Shown in pieces: positions 13,531-24,192 of a stretch of 64,000 nucleotides of DNA. A program made the position numbers and the translations under genes. The notes beneath the pieces are model-generated. The model was not told the DNA's origin. It did not search any database and worked only from the letters and a program-made list of their open reading frames with translations. The stretch lies in NCBI RefSeq assembly GCF_000283155.1, contig NW_004454210.1, positions 7,697,772-7,761,771 on the forward strand, in the 5' to 3' direction. Source of the DNA: Ceratotherium simum simum (lineage: Eukaryota; Chordata; Mammalia; Perissodactyla; Rhinocerotidae). The stretch's first letter is position 1. Every line of letters starts with the position of its first letter.

Positions 13531-13970
13531 TAAAATGGAAATGTTTAATCTCATTTCATTTTTGCAGTAACCCTGAGAATGATTTTAGCTCCATTTTGCA
13601 GATATAAAAACTGGAGTTTGGGGCCGGCCCGGTGGCATAGTGGTTAAGTTCACGCGCTCCACTGCAGTGGCCTGAGATTTGCAGTTTCGGATCCCATCCC
13701 CAGACCTACACACTGCTCATCAAGCCATGCTGTGGCAGGTGTCCCACATATAAAGTAGAGGAAGATGGGCACGGATGTTAACCCAGGGCCAGTCTTCCTC
13801 AGCAAAAAGGAAGATTGGCAACAGATGTTAGCTCAGGGCTAATCTTCCTCACCAAAAAAAAAAAAAAAAAAAAAAAACTGAAGTTAGAGGTTAACTTGAC
13901 CAAAATCACACAATTTATAGTTAGCAGAGAATGAATCAAATCCAGTCTGAGCTGAGACCTTGTTATCTAG
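13530..13970 (-). repeat. MIR fragment split by an ERE
   Basis: Reversed MIR phrases lie on both sides of the ERE: CATTTTGCAGATATAAAAAC on the left, AAAATCACACAATTTATAG on the right. Confidence 0.6.
13621..13872 (+). repeat. ERE-type SINE with A tail
   Basis: Starts GGGCCGGCCCGGTGGCATAG and ends in a run of A. The imperfect duplication AAAAACTGGAGTT (13606-13618) and AAAAACTGAAGTT (13873-13885) sets its ends. Confidence 0.9.
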
Positions 13971-15504
13971 CACTGTAATACTCCACTGCGTTCGTGTTCA
14001 ATGCCACGTATAAGGTTGCAGACTTCTTAATTGGACGTCTTTGTAATAACGGGAATTGACACTAAGTCACAGTGAAACAGAGGCAGGATTTTTTTGGAGG
14101 GTACATGCCAGGTGGCAATGGCTGTACTCGCTGCATCGTGGTGCGCGAGACCTCCCAGGAGTCGGCAGCGCCCAGACGGCAGTGCCCAGCCTCACTGTCC
14201 ACAGCAGGCGGCATTAAAGGCTCGCTCTGACCATGCTTTCTCGGGACGCAGGGTAGCTGCTGCTGAAGCCTCCCCTCTTGGGAGCCCGAGGTCCCTGAGC
14301 ACAGAGTAGCTGCAGAGGACTGCCACTTTTGTTCTTCTTGAGCTCAAACCTGCAGCAGTTCAGAGACACCCACCACACAGCAAGGCCAGTTTAAAACACA
14401 GCCCGAGTCTGAGCTGAAGTGAAGCTGTCAGACTGGTAGGTTGGTAGGTAGGTGTCATTCGCTTGTGCACAAATAACAGAGAGATGCTCAAGAATCTTGC
14501 GTGTGAGTGTGTGTAGGTACATAGCTTTGGTGGGCTGCTTTCTGCAGCTCTGTGGAAACCACGGGCAGAGGTATAGGAGAGCCAGTTCAGAGGTGTGCAT
14601 GGGTAACAGGAGGTTTCTTGCCTGGCCTTGCTTGGAGACGCCCTGATAGTATGTTCCTTTTGTTTGTAGGTCACACTCACCACTTTGTGAGATTTGTCTG
14701 GCGGTATAGATCCAAAATAAGCCTCGGCTTCATTGGAGCCTCTCTTGCATGCTCTCCTTCCTAGAGCCCAGACCAACACAGAACAGTCCAGGCATGGAAG
14801 GCTCCAGGCTGGGCTGGGAGGTACCCTCAGCAGTGAACTGTGGACATGCCTCAAAGTGTTCTGGCCTTCCCGCTCCTTTGTACAAATCGGTCATTAGATT
14901 AGGAGATATTGAAAGGCCTTTCTCAGTCTCACATTCTCCGATAATGTCCGGGAAGCTCTGCACTGGACACTGCAGTGGAAAGAGGCTGTGCAGGGCTGGG
15001 AGGGAGGACTGGTGCATCAGGGATTTCTGATGGCTTGTGAATACTAGGAGAAACTGGGTGTGCCTCATTTCTCAGAATGACTTTCTACACATTGTTAACC
15101 TGAACATGGGTCACAGAAAATAGGGTGGATTAGGGTGGACAGATGACTAACACAGAGGTGACCGTGAGCTGTTAACTGGGTTTCTGAGAATTAAATGCTG
15201 AGCGCATATAACAATTTTCAATACAAGGGCAACGTCTAACCTACGAGATGACTGTCATGTGGGTGTTGGATAAGAATTTAACCCTTGAGATTTGAATCAC
15301 CCCGAAGGGCCCTTATCTACTCATTCAGAAAGTATTTATTGAGATCCTCAGAAACCTTTGTATTGCGAGATACCACCCCCTTATCTCCTGGGTTTGTGTA
15401 AAGCAGGGTGCACCTTCTTACTTGGAGGAGTTGTGCTTGTGTTGATCTCAACAACAAAATAGCTCTCCGAGCCAGCACTGGAGCGGTCTCACCTGAGTTT
15501 GAGA

Positions 15505-15725
15505 AGCAGCAGTGTGCTGTAGTGAAATCCACTGGGCTTGTGGTCAGGGGCTACATTTCAGTCCAGCTCTGCCAGCGGCTGCCTGCCACTGTGGGCAGGA
15601 TCCTGCATCTCTCAGAGTCTCTGTTTTCCTGTGTGTGATGTGGAGACGATAGTTTACCTGCAGCCGTGCTCACACGCAGCCAGGGCCTGGCACGTCATAA
15701 GCACCCACACAGTATGAGACTATTA
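15505..15725 (+). repeat. MIR fragment
   Basis: Forward MIR order: AGTGTGCTGTAGTG, CCAGCTCTGCCA, then AGTCTCTGTTTTCC. Confidence 0.5.
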
Positions 15726-16594
15726 TGAGTTGTTTGCTTGTTGTTCTCTCAGATCTACAACCACCTGTGTGTCGAAGAGGGAGGCAGTACCCCCAAAGAC
15801 ATAAAGAAAGGGGGGATGAGAGTTGGAGGACAGGCCGGAGTTTGGAAGAAACTAGAAATGCTTGTGTATCAGTTTGGTCTCTTGCAGTTACTGGGATTTG
15901 AGGGGTAAATAGCAACTCTTCCCTGAGTTCTGAACCAATTGAGGAGGAAAGAAAACAAAAGATAGAAGACCCTTTATTACTGATGATCCGGGAAGTGGGT
16001 GTCCCAGGACCGCACCCCAGGATTAGACAGACCTGCCCCGCCAGGCACAGGGATGCTGGATCTCCCCAGCCTCCCCACAGTGGGGTGGGCCCTTGACCTC
16101 CAAGTGGACCCCACAGTCCCAAGAATGGTTGCCAGCACATGCTATTTGCCAGTTGGGTGGCTCCCAAGAGGCAGAGGAGGGAAGTAGCAGACCCTGCACG
16201 CCCAGTTCTACTCCACCTGCTGCGGAGAGGAGTGGGGGCCAGAGAGAGGCCAGGGGTGTGATACAGGTGGAACTGCTGCCAGAGGTGGAATCAGGAGTGA
16301 GGAAAAAGTGCACCCAAGTGACCCACCCGACGCATTCTGGCTTAAGTCACCAAAGGGAATTGGATCATATCACTGGGACATCCAGGGTGGATCAGGATTC
16401 AGGCTTGTCTGGATCCAGAAGCTCAAGTGGTGTCTGTGGGGGCCTTTTTCTCTTGGTTTTGCTTCACTTCATCCTCAGAAGGTTCTCTCTCTGTACCCTC
16501 ACCAAGATTCCAGGTCTATGGGACCCTTAGATCTTAACTTCAGAGATAAAGACAGTGTCTTTTCTGACCTCTCTGTCAAAAATCTCTCTGTATT

Positions 16595-16745
16595 GAGAGA
16601 ACTATATAGTGGTTACTAGGGGCAAGGGGGTTGGGGGGTGGGCACAAGGGGTGAAGGGAGACATGTATATGGTGATTGACAAACAATAATGTACAACCAA
16701 AATTTCACAATGTTATAAACTATTAAGACATCAATAAAAAAAAAA
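16595..16745 (+). repeat. L1 3' end with A-rich tail
   Basis: Contains GTGGTTACTAGGGGCAAGG and GTTATAAACTATTAAGACAT then ATCAATAAAAAAAAA, the typical end of an L1 3' UTR. Confidence 0.7.
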
Positions 16746-18186
16746 TCTCTGTATTGCCTCAGAGAGGACCACATGTCCATATCTGAATTAGTCACTGTGG
16801 ATTGAGGGATTGGAAACAGGCGTCAGCCCCACATCACTTGGACCAAAGAGAATTAGAGAAAAATCCAGGAGAGTTGAGTCCTCAAAGGGATGCTGCACAT
16901 GTCCCCCAAGTTTTAAGAATGAACAGTGGTTGTGCTGCATAATAGAAATGTGGGTGTCTTTTCTTTTTCCTGAATACTTGTAGTCCCATTTTTCTGAGCG
17001 TTTATTACTTTCTAAATGGCGAGGGGGGGTAAAAATAATAAGTCTATTTGTTTTAACCTTGCTTTGCGCCTAAAAGGATTTATGACACTAACAAAAAACA
17101 CATAAAATAAAAAGAGATAAATAAGCAAAAGCGATAAGGGGAATACAAGAGTGAGAAGCAACAGCCAAGGAGGAGTTCCTAGATATTTATCAGAAATAGG
17201 ACACCCAGATATCACGGAAAACCTTTTCATTTATTTGGGGAAAAAGAAAAAGAAGGATCCATTACTCTAAGGATTCAAAGGTGGAGTGGGGATTCTGAGG
17301 AGCCCTGGTTTTAAAGGCGATGCCAGCTGCAATTAACAAAGCCTTTTAGGAGCACATGGCTCCTGGGCCCCGGGAGGTTGTGGAGAGTGAGCATCACCTG
17401 GGATCAGCTGGCCCACCTCCAGTCTCAGGTGGGAGCATGAAGCACCTAGGTAGTGGGTATACTGGGAGGTGATCGGGCCCCCTGTGCTCTGCCCATGGGC
17501 ACAGTCTATCCTGATATCTGATCACCTTCCCAAGATGCCATCATGGAGGCTCCAATCTGAACCTCGTCACCTCCACTGGAAAAACTCACCCTCCACAAAT
17601 GGTGGCCTGCGTCCCTCTGTGCGGTCATCCATCTAACTTCCAGTTTAAGGTGACCCCCAAGGCTGGTCTCCAACCCAAAGATTACAAAATTTCTTCCTGG
17701 AAAGCCAGCACCACGATAACCCCGAGGTATCCTTATCTCTGAGACTTTCCCAGGCCAGAATTAGCTCCACATATAAACATTTGGGTTTGATTTTTGGTTG
17801 TTAGCATCTCCCCTGCTTACCAGAGTCCCTTGCGATCAAGGCCACAAGTGGGGTAGCCATTCCTGATCAAGCTGGAACACATCAGTGGGAGGCCTGGTGT
17901 TGTGAGCCCTTCCCCAAAGCCTGCTCGCTGCTCCCACATTTGAGAAAACAAACCCAACTTTCCAGGGTCTGGTGGCTGGGTTTCTCTGCCTGTCCAGCCA
18001 GCCACATGGAGTTGAGACAAGCTGGCCCTTCAGGGGTCCTCCTGCCTCCCACAGCCAGGATAAACTCAAGATTTCGGGAAGTCCTGCAAGATGGCACCAG
18101 TCGGGGTAGACAGTGTGCTAGGGTTTGGTGTGTGGCTTTGGTTTTTGTTTTTTTTAATTAACTCTTGGTTACCTCCCTCCAAACAG

Positions 18187-18336
18187 ACAGCTACAGACAG
18201 TTCTTCTAATTCCTCTCAGAAGAGGGAACAACCTCCTCGGACAATCTCCTCTCCCACATCCTGTGAGCACCGGAGGATTTATACCCTGGGCCACCTCCAC
18301 GACCCATACCCCACGGACCACTGTCCCCTCGAACAG
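18187..18336 (+). CDS. SPRED2: SPRED2 internal coding exon (probably exon 5)
   Basis: A 150-bp exon of exactly 50 codons, in phase 0 at both ends, between acceptor CAAACAG and donor GTGAGC. It encodes the Ser/Thr-rich, probably disordered linker between the EVH1 domain and the KIT-binding region. It begins TATDSSSNSSQKREQPPRTI and continues through CEHRRIYTLGHLHD to YPTDHCPLEQ. Human SPRED2, as I recall it, is the same except near the end, where HYHLDQ-type residues replace HCPLEQ. No folded domain is visible. The run of Ser and Thr could carry phosphorylation sites, but that is inference. It lies 15,961 bp downstream of the previous coding exon and 2,630 bp before the last one. Confidence 0.95.
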
Positions 18337-18469
18337 GTGAGCAGCAGTCTCGTTCCTCTGAGGTCATCGGGGTGGATGGCTCCCGATGCTGGAAGGTCTC
18401 CTTCTCCTCCTGTTTAGCCAGATGCCCTGGCCTCTCCTGCTCACTTTGTACCCCCACCCCATATTGAAG

Positions 18470-18700
18470 GTGGTGGTGGCAGCTCCCCCTTACTCAGTTT
18501 TCTGTGTGCCAGACATCTTGCTAAACCCTTCATGTGCTTTTTCTTGTTTAATTCTCACAAATCACCCCCCAAGGCAGGCCATTGGCACCCCCAGTTTATG
18601 GATGAGGAGGCTGAGGCTTAGAGAGCTAGAGGCCCTGGTGGAACAGGATTCAAGTCTCACCCCGGGTGCTCTGCTGCCTCCTGCGTTCCTCTGTCCAAGG
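18470..18700 (-). repeat. MIR fragment
   Basis: Reversed MIR: TTTAATTCTCACAAATCACC and GATGAGGAGGCTGAGGC. Confidence 0.6.
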
Positions 18701-19339
18701 GCCTCCTGGCTTTGAGTGAAAGCACGGAGCCACGATCAGGACTAAAGAATGCTACACACTTGGCTCGAGCACCCTGGCACCGTGGGCTACAGGCCCAGGC
18801 TTGCTCGGGGAGATGTAGCTAGAGTCTGGAATTCAGTAATTCAACAAATATTTACCGAGCGGCTGTTTTGCAGAGCAGGTTCCTAAATTGTGGGACATGG
18901 ACTGGTGCCGTGTGGGGCGATGTGGCCACCGGTCTGCTTTGAAAAGAGAAAAAGGAGCACAGGGCAGTGAGTCTTTTTTTTTTTTTTTTTTGACATAAAG
19001 CTAGATTTATATGACTTTTTTAAAATTATTGTGTGCCTCTTAATATTTCGGCATTAAAATGTTTTTTTAAATCACATTATGGTAGCAGTAGATGGGAATT
19101 GACTTTTTGACTCCCCTTACTTTGCATAATAAATAATTAGCAAAGTCTATGTGAGCTTTCAAGATTTGTTTTGAAATCCTACAGGATTGTGATTTTCCAA
19201 AGTCTGGGAAACTCTGATGTCAAGAATTTCACAGGAATTAGGGCAAAGCGTGTGAGATGGGGCTCCTGTCCTCAAGGAGCTCACAGTCTGGTGGTAAATC
19301 TAACTACCGTGTGATTAAATTCTATAACAATATTATAAT

Positions 19340-19920
19340 GACCATAACGGCAACAGGGATCAAGCACATCCTGTGTGACAGGCTGTGTGCTGATACCACC
19401 ACATAGATTCTTTCTCTTCATTCTCACAATAGCCCTAAGCAGTTTGCTAGTCAGGGAAACTGAGTCTGAGGCTTAGCTTTTTGTTGTTAGTGCTGTGGAG
19501 TCGATTCTGATTCCTAGGGACCCTGTGTACCGCAGAGTGGAACCCTGCCTGGTCTTTTTGTGCCATCCTCTCACCTTCCAGTGCTGTATCAAACAACGCT
19601 CCGCTGCTATTCATAGGGTTTTCATGGCCAATTTTTTTCGGAAGTGGGTGGCCAGGTCCTTCTTCCTAGTCTGTCTAGTCTGGAAGCTCCCCTGAAACCT
19701 GTCTACCTGGGTGACCCTGCTGGTATTTGAAACACCAGTGGCCTAGCTTTCAGCATCACAGCAACATGCAGCCACCACAGTATGACAACCGACAGACAGG
19801 TGGTGGGGTTCCCTGACCAGGAAACAAGCCCAGGCCGCAGCAGCACCAAGTCTTAACCACTAGACCAGCAGGGCTGGTGAGGCTTAGCTACCTGGTAAAT
19901 TCCATAGTTTGAATTTGACT
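19340..19920 (-). repeat. MIR fragment split by the tRNA-Glu SINE
   Basis: ATTCTCACAATAGCCCTAAG and GGGAAACTGAGTCTGAGGC are reversed MIR. The continuation resumes after the SINE at 19879. Confidence 0.6.
19479..19878 (-). repeat. 400-bp SINE with a tRNA-Glu-like head
   Basis: Read on the - strand it starts CCCTGCTGGTCTAGTGGTTA and continues to GTTTCCTGGTCAGGGAACC. This follows nuclear tRNA-Glu from acceptor stem through A and B boxes. A long body of about 300 bp follows, ending ...GTCGATTCTGA-type sequence reversed into CACTAACAACAAAAA. A perfect 11-bp duplication GAGGCTTAGCT flanks it (19468-19478 and 19879-19889), so it moved by retroposition. I recognise the body from other Laurasiatherian genomes but cannot name the family. 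It is distinct from the EREs. Confidence 0.8.
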
Positions 19921-20966
19921 CCAGTGGGTTCACTCAGAGCCATGTTTCTCACCCCTTAAAAAGCTTTCATGCCCAAAGGACTTCAAAGGTGAGAAATCTC
20001 ATTCTCTGCTGCAGCTGAGCTGCCCCGTGCAAGGCAGGCTTACCTGCATCTATTCCATAACTTTACCAGCGCCCACCTCGGGACAAGGCATTGTTGCAGA
20101 CTATAGCAGGACCACCTGCAGAGATGACTCTGTCATGCTAAGGGAGAATGTGGTTTGGGGTGAAGGCCAGAGGGTGTAGCTCTGGGTCCCCCCTACCAGG
20201 GCTCCATTGCAGCTCTGCTGCTCACTATCTGTGAGATCCTGGGAGGATTCGAACCGGGCAGCTGGCCTCTGGAGCCTGCACTCTTACCCTTTTCATATCC
20301 GGGCATCTTATCGTCCCAACCAGATTACAAGGTACTTATTCCTAGTATCCCCTTTTGCTTTTGTGGACATGACCCACAGTGAGAAATGCATTTTCTGCTG
20401 TGACCCAGTATGTACAAATTGTACACACGTAGATAATGAAAAGTATTTACCCTTATAACATGCAGTGCACTCCAGTGCTCTTATATTTCACTGGAGGAAA
20501 AGAAGCTGGTGTTACAAAAGAGAACCGACAGGCAGGACTAATCTAAGCTGTTAGAAATCAGCCTGGGGTCACCGTCACCTCAGGGGGGGGAGGTAACTGA
20601 AGGGAGGCGGGGGATGTCCCGGGGAGGCCTCCCACCGTCTGCTGCTTGATCTGGGTGTGTTCAGTTTCTGAAAATTCAAGCTATATTCTTACAGTGTGCA
20701 CACTTTGCTGCATATATGGTAATATTTCAACAGAAAGGGAAAAATGCTGGTCTCGGCCCCTTAAATTGATTTCCTGACCCAGGAATGGATTGAGACTCAC
20801 AATTTGAAATATTATCTTTGACTGACCCACAAGATGTTCAGTAATTACAGGACGGGTCAGTTTCGTCAAGAAATCCTTCGTCAGGGTGAAGGGTGCGTAT
20901 TGGAGGATGTGGGGCCGGGGAGCAGGGGGCGCTGCTATAAAATAATGTCTCCTTTCCCCGGGGCAG

Positions 20967-21632
20967 TCGATGCCGAGGCCCTACCGCCAGGTGAGCTTCC
21001 CGGACGACGACGAGGAGATCGTGCGCATCAACCCCAGGGAGAAGATCTGGATGACGGGCTACGAGGATTACCGGCACGCGCCCGTGCGGGCCAAGTACCT
21101 GGACACCTCGGAGGACGCGGACTCCTACGTGCGCTTCGCCAAGGGCGAGGTCCCCAAGCACGACTACAACTACCCCTACGTGGACTCCTCAGACTTTGGC
21201 CTCGGCGAGGACCCCAAAGGGCGCGGGGGTGGCGTGATCAAGACACAGCCGTCCCGGGGCAAGTCCCGGCGGCGGAAGGAGGACGGCGAGCGCTCCCGGT
21301 GCGAGTACTGCAGGGACATGTTCAACCACGAGGACAACCGGAGGGGCCACTGTCAGGATGCGCCCGACTCCGTGAGAACTTGCATCCGCCGGGTGAGCTG
21401 TATGTGGTGTGCAGACAGCATGCTCTACCACTGTATGTCGGACCCCGAGGGAGACTATACAGACCCGTGCTCGTGCGATACTAGCGACGAGAAGTTTTGC
21501 CTCCGGTGGATGGCTCTTATTGCCTTGTCTTTCTTGGCCCCTTGCATGTGCTGTTACCTGCCCCTTCGGGCCTGCTACCACTGCGGAGTGATGTGCAGGT
21601 GCTGCGGTGGGAAGCACAAAGCGGCCGTGTGA
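20967..21632 (+). CDS. SPRED2: SPRED2 last coding exon: KIT-binding region and SPR domain
   Basis: This exon has 221 sense codons plus TGA, after an acceptor ending GGGGCAG. It opens [19 protein letters not shown], so the ATG at 20970 is internal and not a translation start. Residues about 1-60 of the exon correspond to the KIT-binding domain (KBD) region. A basic stretch [15 protein letters not shown] (exon residues 97-111) leads into the cysteine-rich Sprouty-related domain at about 110-215. That domain holds 18 cysteines, including CMCC and MCRCC clusters close to the C terminus. In this family the SPR domain is palmitoylated and anchors the protein at membranes, where EVH1-bound neurofibromin acts on RAS. 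The protein ends GGKHKAAV, against AAA in human as I remember it. GC content is much higher than in flanking DNA, normal for this exon. Sprouty proteins and SPRED1/3 are the alternatives, but the residues fit SPRED2 best. Confidence 0.97.
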   Translation, partial: SMPRPYRQVSFPDDDEEIVRINPREKIWMTGYEDYRHAPVRAKYLDTSEDADSYVRFAKGEVPKHDYNYPYVDSSDFGLGEDPKGRGGGVIKTQPSRGKSRRRKEDGERSRCEYCRDMFNHEDNRRGHCQDAPDSVRTCIRRVSCMWCADSMLYHCMSDPEGDYTDPCSCDTSDEKFCLRWMALIALSFLAPCMCCYLPLRACYHCGVMCRCCGGKHKAAV

Positions 21633-22605
21633 CTCCGGGCCCTTCCCCCCGCCCCCCATCCACAGCCACAAGGGACCTTGTCTTCGCCACACTCTCATCT
21701 TCTCCCCTGCTCCCTGGTGCCACCATTGCAGCCTGGGGAACCTACCCGCTGGACTCTGCACTCCCCCCCGCCACCCACTCTGCGTCAGCGACACACCCCT
21801 ACACGCAGCACACAGTGTTCTAAGGAAAGGAACCTCCACGCAGACCTTCGTGTGTTATTAACAATCTGTAATCAAGCTGTCTTCTCCACATTGATTTTCC
21901 TGTCTTTCCTCCCCACCTCTTCCAGTTCAAAGGCACCTGTAGTCGGAACTCCTGATTTTTGAGGGTTGTTGTAGTTGGTGTTTTCCAAGAGCATGGAAGA
22001 CTCTCTTTCTCTTGGTTCGGCTTGCCTGTTGGTCCTGAGCATCGTCGGGTTCCTGTGGAAATGTGATGTCAGAAGGATGAAACCCACCAGAAGTATTTTA
22101 ACCTGCAGTCAGTTATTATGTATAGGAGGTGAGCTAGTTAACAAACTTCTCCCACAAATCAAGATCGCTTTAACTTTTCTAAAGCCACAGTTCCCCTGTA
22201 AGCTGCAGTTTGTATCTTGAGCCCATCATCATTTTCTGTGCCTCCTCCCCCCAAATCTTGTCAGTTATTCACCAATACGAACATTCACCCGTAAAATGAC
22301 TGAGAATTGAGCCTTAACTTCAGATAAACTTGTGAGAATCAGGAAAATTCCTTAAACTGCATCACATCCTCTTAGGCCAGGGCTTAGAAAGGGGATTTCA
22401 GGTCTCTCTGAGCCTCCCCAGTTACCCCTAAAGTAGAACTTTTTAAAATTATGTCACCACCACTTCTAAAAATTTAGCAATATTAGAAGAAAATGCTCAT
22501 GAAGAAAGAAATTTTGCTCATTGTTTTGCAAACCAAGTAGTCTATTCAAACACAAACCAGTGTCCTCCAAAAAAGTTCCGGTTGAGAAACACTCAAGTTG
22601 TAGTA

Positions 22606-22611
22606 AATAAA
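22606..22611 (+). terminator. Candidate proximal poly(A) signal of SPRED2
   Basis: Canonical AATAAA about 970 bp after the stop codon. It is followed within 20 bp by a T/C-rich run that could act as a downstream element. It would give a short 3' UTR lacking the three Pumilio-type motifs. Use is not shown by sequence alone. Confidence 0.4.
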
Positions 22612-23311
22612 ATTATAAGAGCTTTTTTTTCCCCCCAGTGGCTATTTTGTATTAACCGGGGGAAATTTTAAATGTCATACATTTGAAGAGTGGTGGGTTG
22701 CATTTTGTTCATGGGTTTGTGTTTTTGTTTTCATTTTGGCCTCAATTTCACATCACGAAATTCTTCATTTATACTTGGGAAAAGGCCATATGTAAAAACC
22801 CTTCCAATGCCTAAGTGTCTTTCTCCTGCAATCCTAAACCCAGACTTGCCACTTTGGGTGCACAGATGGTTAGGTCAGCAGGCTGGGTCTACCTGTCGCC
22901 TTGCCACGTAGGAGGCTTCTAATTAGCTGGGAAAGAGTATTTTTCTAATATATTGCAAGGAATAGCCAAATCTTATTGCAGAAAGAAGAAAAGTGAAGAG
23001 TGGTTACCTGTACCTAGCATAGTACAATCAAAACGACGTGGAGACCGTAGAGGACAGGCTTGTCAGCGCTGGCTCTTCTTCCTGCCATGATCTTCCTGTG
23101 GTAATTGCCAGCTGAGGGCATAGCCTTATCCCTCTCTCTCTCCCCACTTCCCTCTTCTCTTCTCTGTTGCACACAGGACATCAGTCTTCGAGGAAAAAGA
23201 CTTTCTTCCAGTCTGCCAATCGTATTGGGAAAGTGCTAGCCACGCTTACCTTCATGGGAGTGTTTTCAGCTCATCTGAGAGCCCATCACATTTCTTTAGT
23301 CAGACCATCGG

Positions 23312-23319
23312 TGTAAATA
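23312..23319 (+). promoter_or_regulatory. Pumilio-type element in SPRED2 3' UTR (1 of 3)
   Basis: Exact TGTAAATA, a perfect match to the PUM1/PUM2 consensus UGUANAUA on the mRNA sense strand. Confidence 0.5.
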
Positions 23320-23777
23320 CCGAGTGTGCTTATGAGTTAGTTGGAGTATGTTTTCATTTGTTGGAGTGACTGGTTTGGGAAAGGAGCAGAGAGCTGTCAA
23401 TCTAGTGATGAGAGAACTGCTTCCCTGCCAGGAAAACATCTAGAAAACCTTCAGCCAGCCTCCAAACGTTGTCAAGAGACCATCTTCCCCCCACCCTGAG
23501 TCTTTCTCAAGATCTCCTCTCTACAAAGCACAACACTAATGTATGTTTTGTTAGACCTCAGTCCACGAGCCCCTATTTATTTCAGTATAATACACACATC
23601 CCCTGCTTTTTGTCCGTTGTCCCTAATTAGTCCTTATCTGTTTCGATCTTCCTTTACCCCGATCGTTTTCCATCCCTTTGAAGAGTTATGCTGGTGAATC
23701 TTACTCCGCTTACGCTTAACGCTTTTTGGTTTGTGAAGGCAGCGGTTAAGGGCACAGGGCAGCCGTGGGGACATTTA

Positions 23778-23785
23778 TGTAAATA
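23778..23785 (+). promoter_or_regulatory. Pumilio-type element in SPRED2 3' UTR (2 of 3)
   Basis: Exact TGTAAATA on the mRNA strand, 466 bp after the first copy. Confidence 0.5.
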
Positions 23786-24180
23786 CGTCTCTCTCTAGTT
23801 ACCACGCTGCAGCTGAACAGTGTGTAGTATTTTCCCAGTCAGCTCTGCCATACTGACGTCAATCATTTGAGAGAAATTATTCAGATTTTATTTTTGTATC
23901 TGTGGTAACAAAACATTAACCAAAAGATTTTCTGTTGGGAAGCTTCCCCCGAGCCCCCCCCAAGCTATTTGCTCACATTAACAAATTAAAGTGCCTGAAG
24001 CATAATTCATTCTTTACCTGTATACTAAAAACCCTGTTGTATTGATTTTTTTATAATAAGCCTTTTTACCTCTGTGTAAAAAATATATATACAAGTGTAT
24101 GATGTACATTTTAGTTCTTAACTTTTTTTTATGGTTTCTAATATGTATGACCAATGTAGCCATTGCTTTAAAATGTACCA

Positions 24181-24188
24181 TGTAAATA
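24181..24188 (+). promoter_or_regulatory. Pumilio-type element in SPRED2 3' UTR (3 of 3)
   Basis: Exact TGTAAATA overlapping the proposed terminal poly(A) hexamers. It would be in the mRNA only if cleavage is downstream of 24188. Confidence 0.4.
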
Positions 24189-24192
24189 TAAA
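24185..24192 (+). terminator. Candidate main poly(A) region of SPRED2 (non-canonical hexamers)
   Basis: Overlapping AATATA and TATAAA hexamers at the end of a repeat-free A/T-rich tract, about 2.55 kb after the stop. The length fits the human transcript as I remember it. No canonical AATAAA lies nearby, so the assignment is tentative. Confidence 0.35.

Larger units (their letters stand above)
2226..18186 (+). other. SPRED2: SPRED2 intron (probably intron 4), 15,961 bp
   Basis: Bounded by GTAAGT and CAAACAG. It contains a hAT-like MITE, three EREs, an old L1 ORF2 piece, an L1 3' end and MIR fragments, listed separately. The stretch 3410-8880 is mostly unique sequence with faint MIR-like phrases (for example near 7365-7500). 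The stretch 13980-15500 shows nothing I recognise. No second gene is supported. Confidence 0.9.
18337..20966 (+). other. SPRED2: SPRED2 intron (probably intron 5), 2,630 bp
   Basis: Bounded by GTGAGC and GGGGCAG. It contains a MIR at 18470-18700, a T run near 18975-18992, and a split MIR with an inserted tRNA-Glu SINE at 19479-19878. Nothing else recognised. Confidence 0.9.

Noticed and set aside
15670..16530. Overlapping open frames of 145-165 residues on both strands in the large SPRED2 intron
   Set aside because: No recognisable domain or splice context, and frames of similar length occur on both strands, as expected by chance.
19479..19878. A genuine tRNA-Glu gene on the - strand
   Set aside because: The tRNA-like head has substitutions and deletions in the anticodon region and continues into a SINE body with target duplications.
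20834..21484. A 216-residue open frame overlapping the SPRED2 last exon in another frame
   Set aside because: It is a shadow of the GC-rich SPRED2 exon. It starts inside the intron, is Arg/Gly/Pro-rich, and matches no domain.
21189..21839. A 216-residue open frame antisense to SPRED2
   Set aside because: Composition effect of GC-rich coding DNA; no domain, and it crosses the stop codon and 3' UTR of the real gene.
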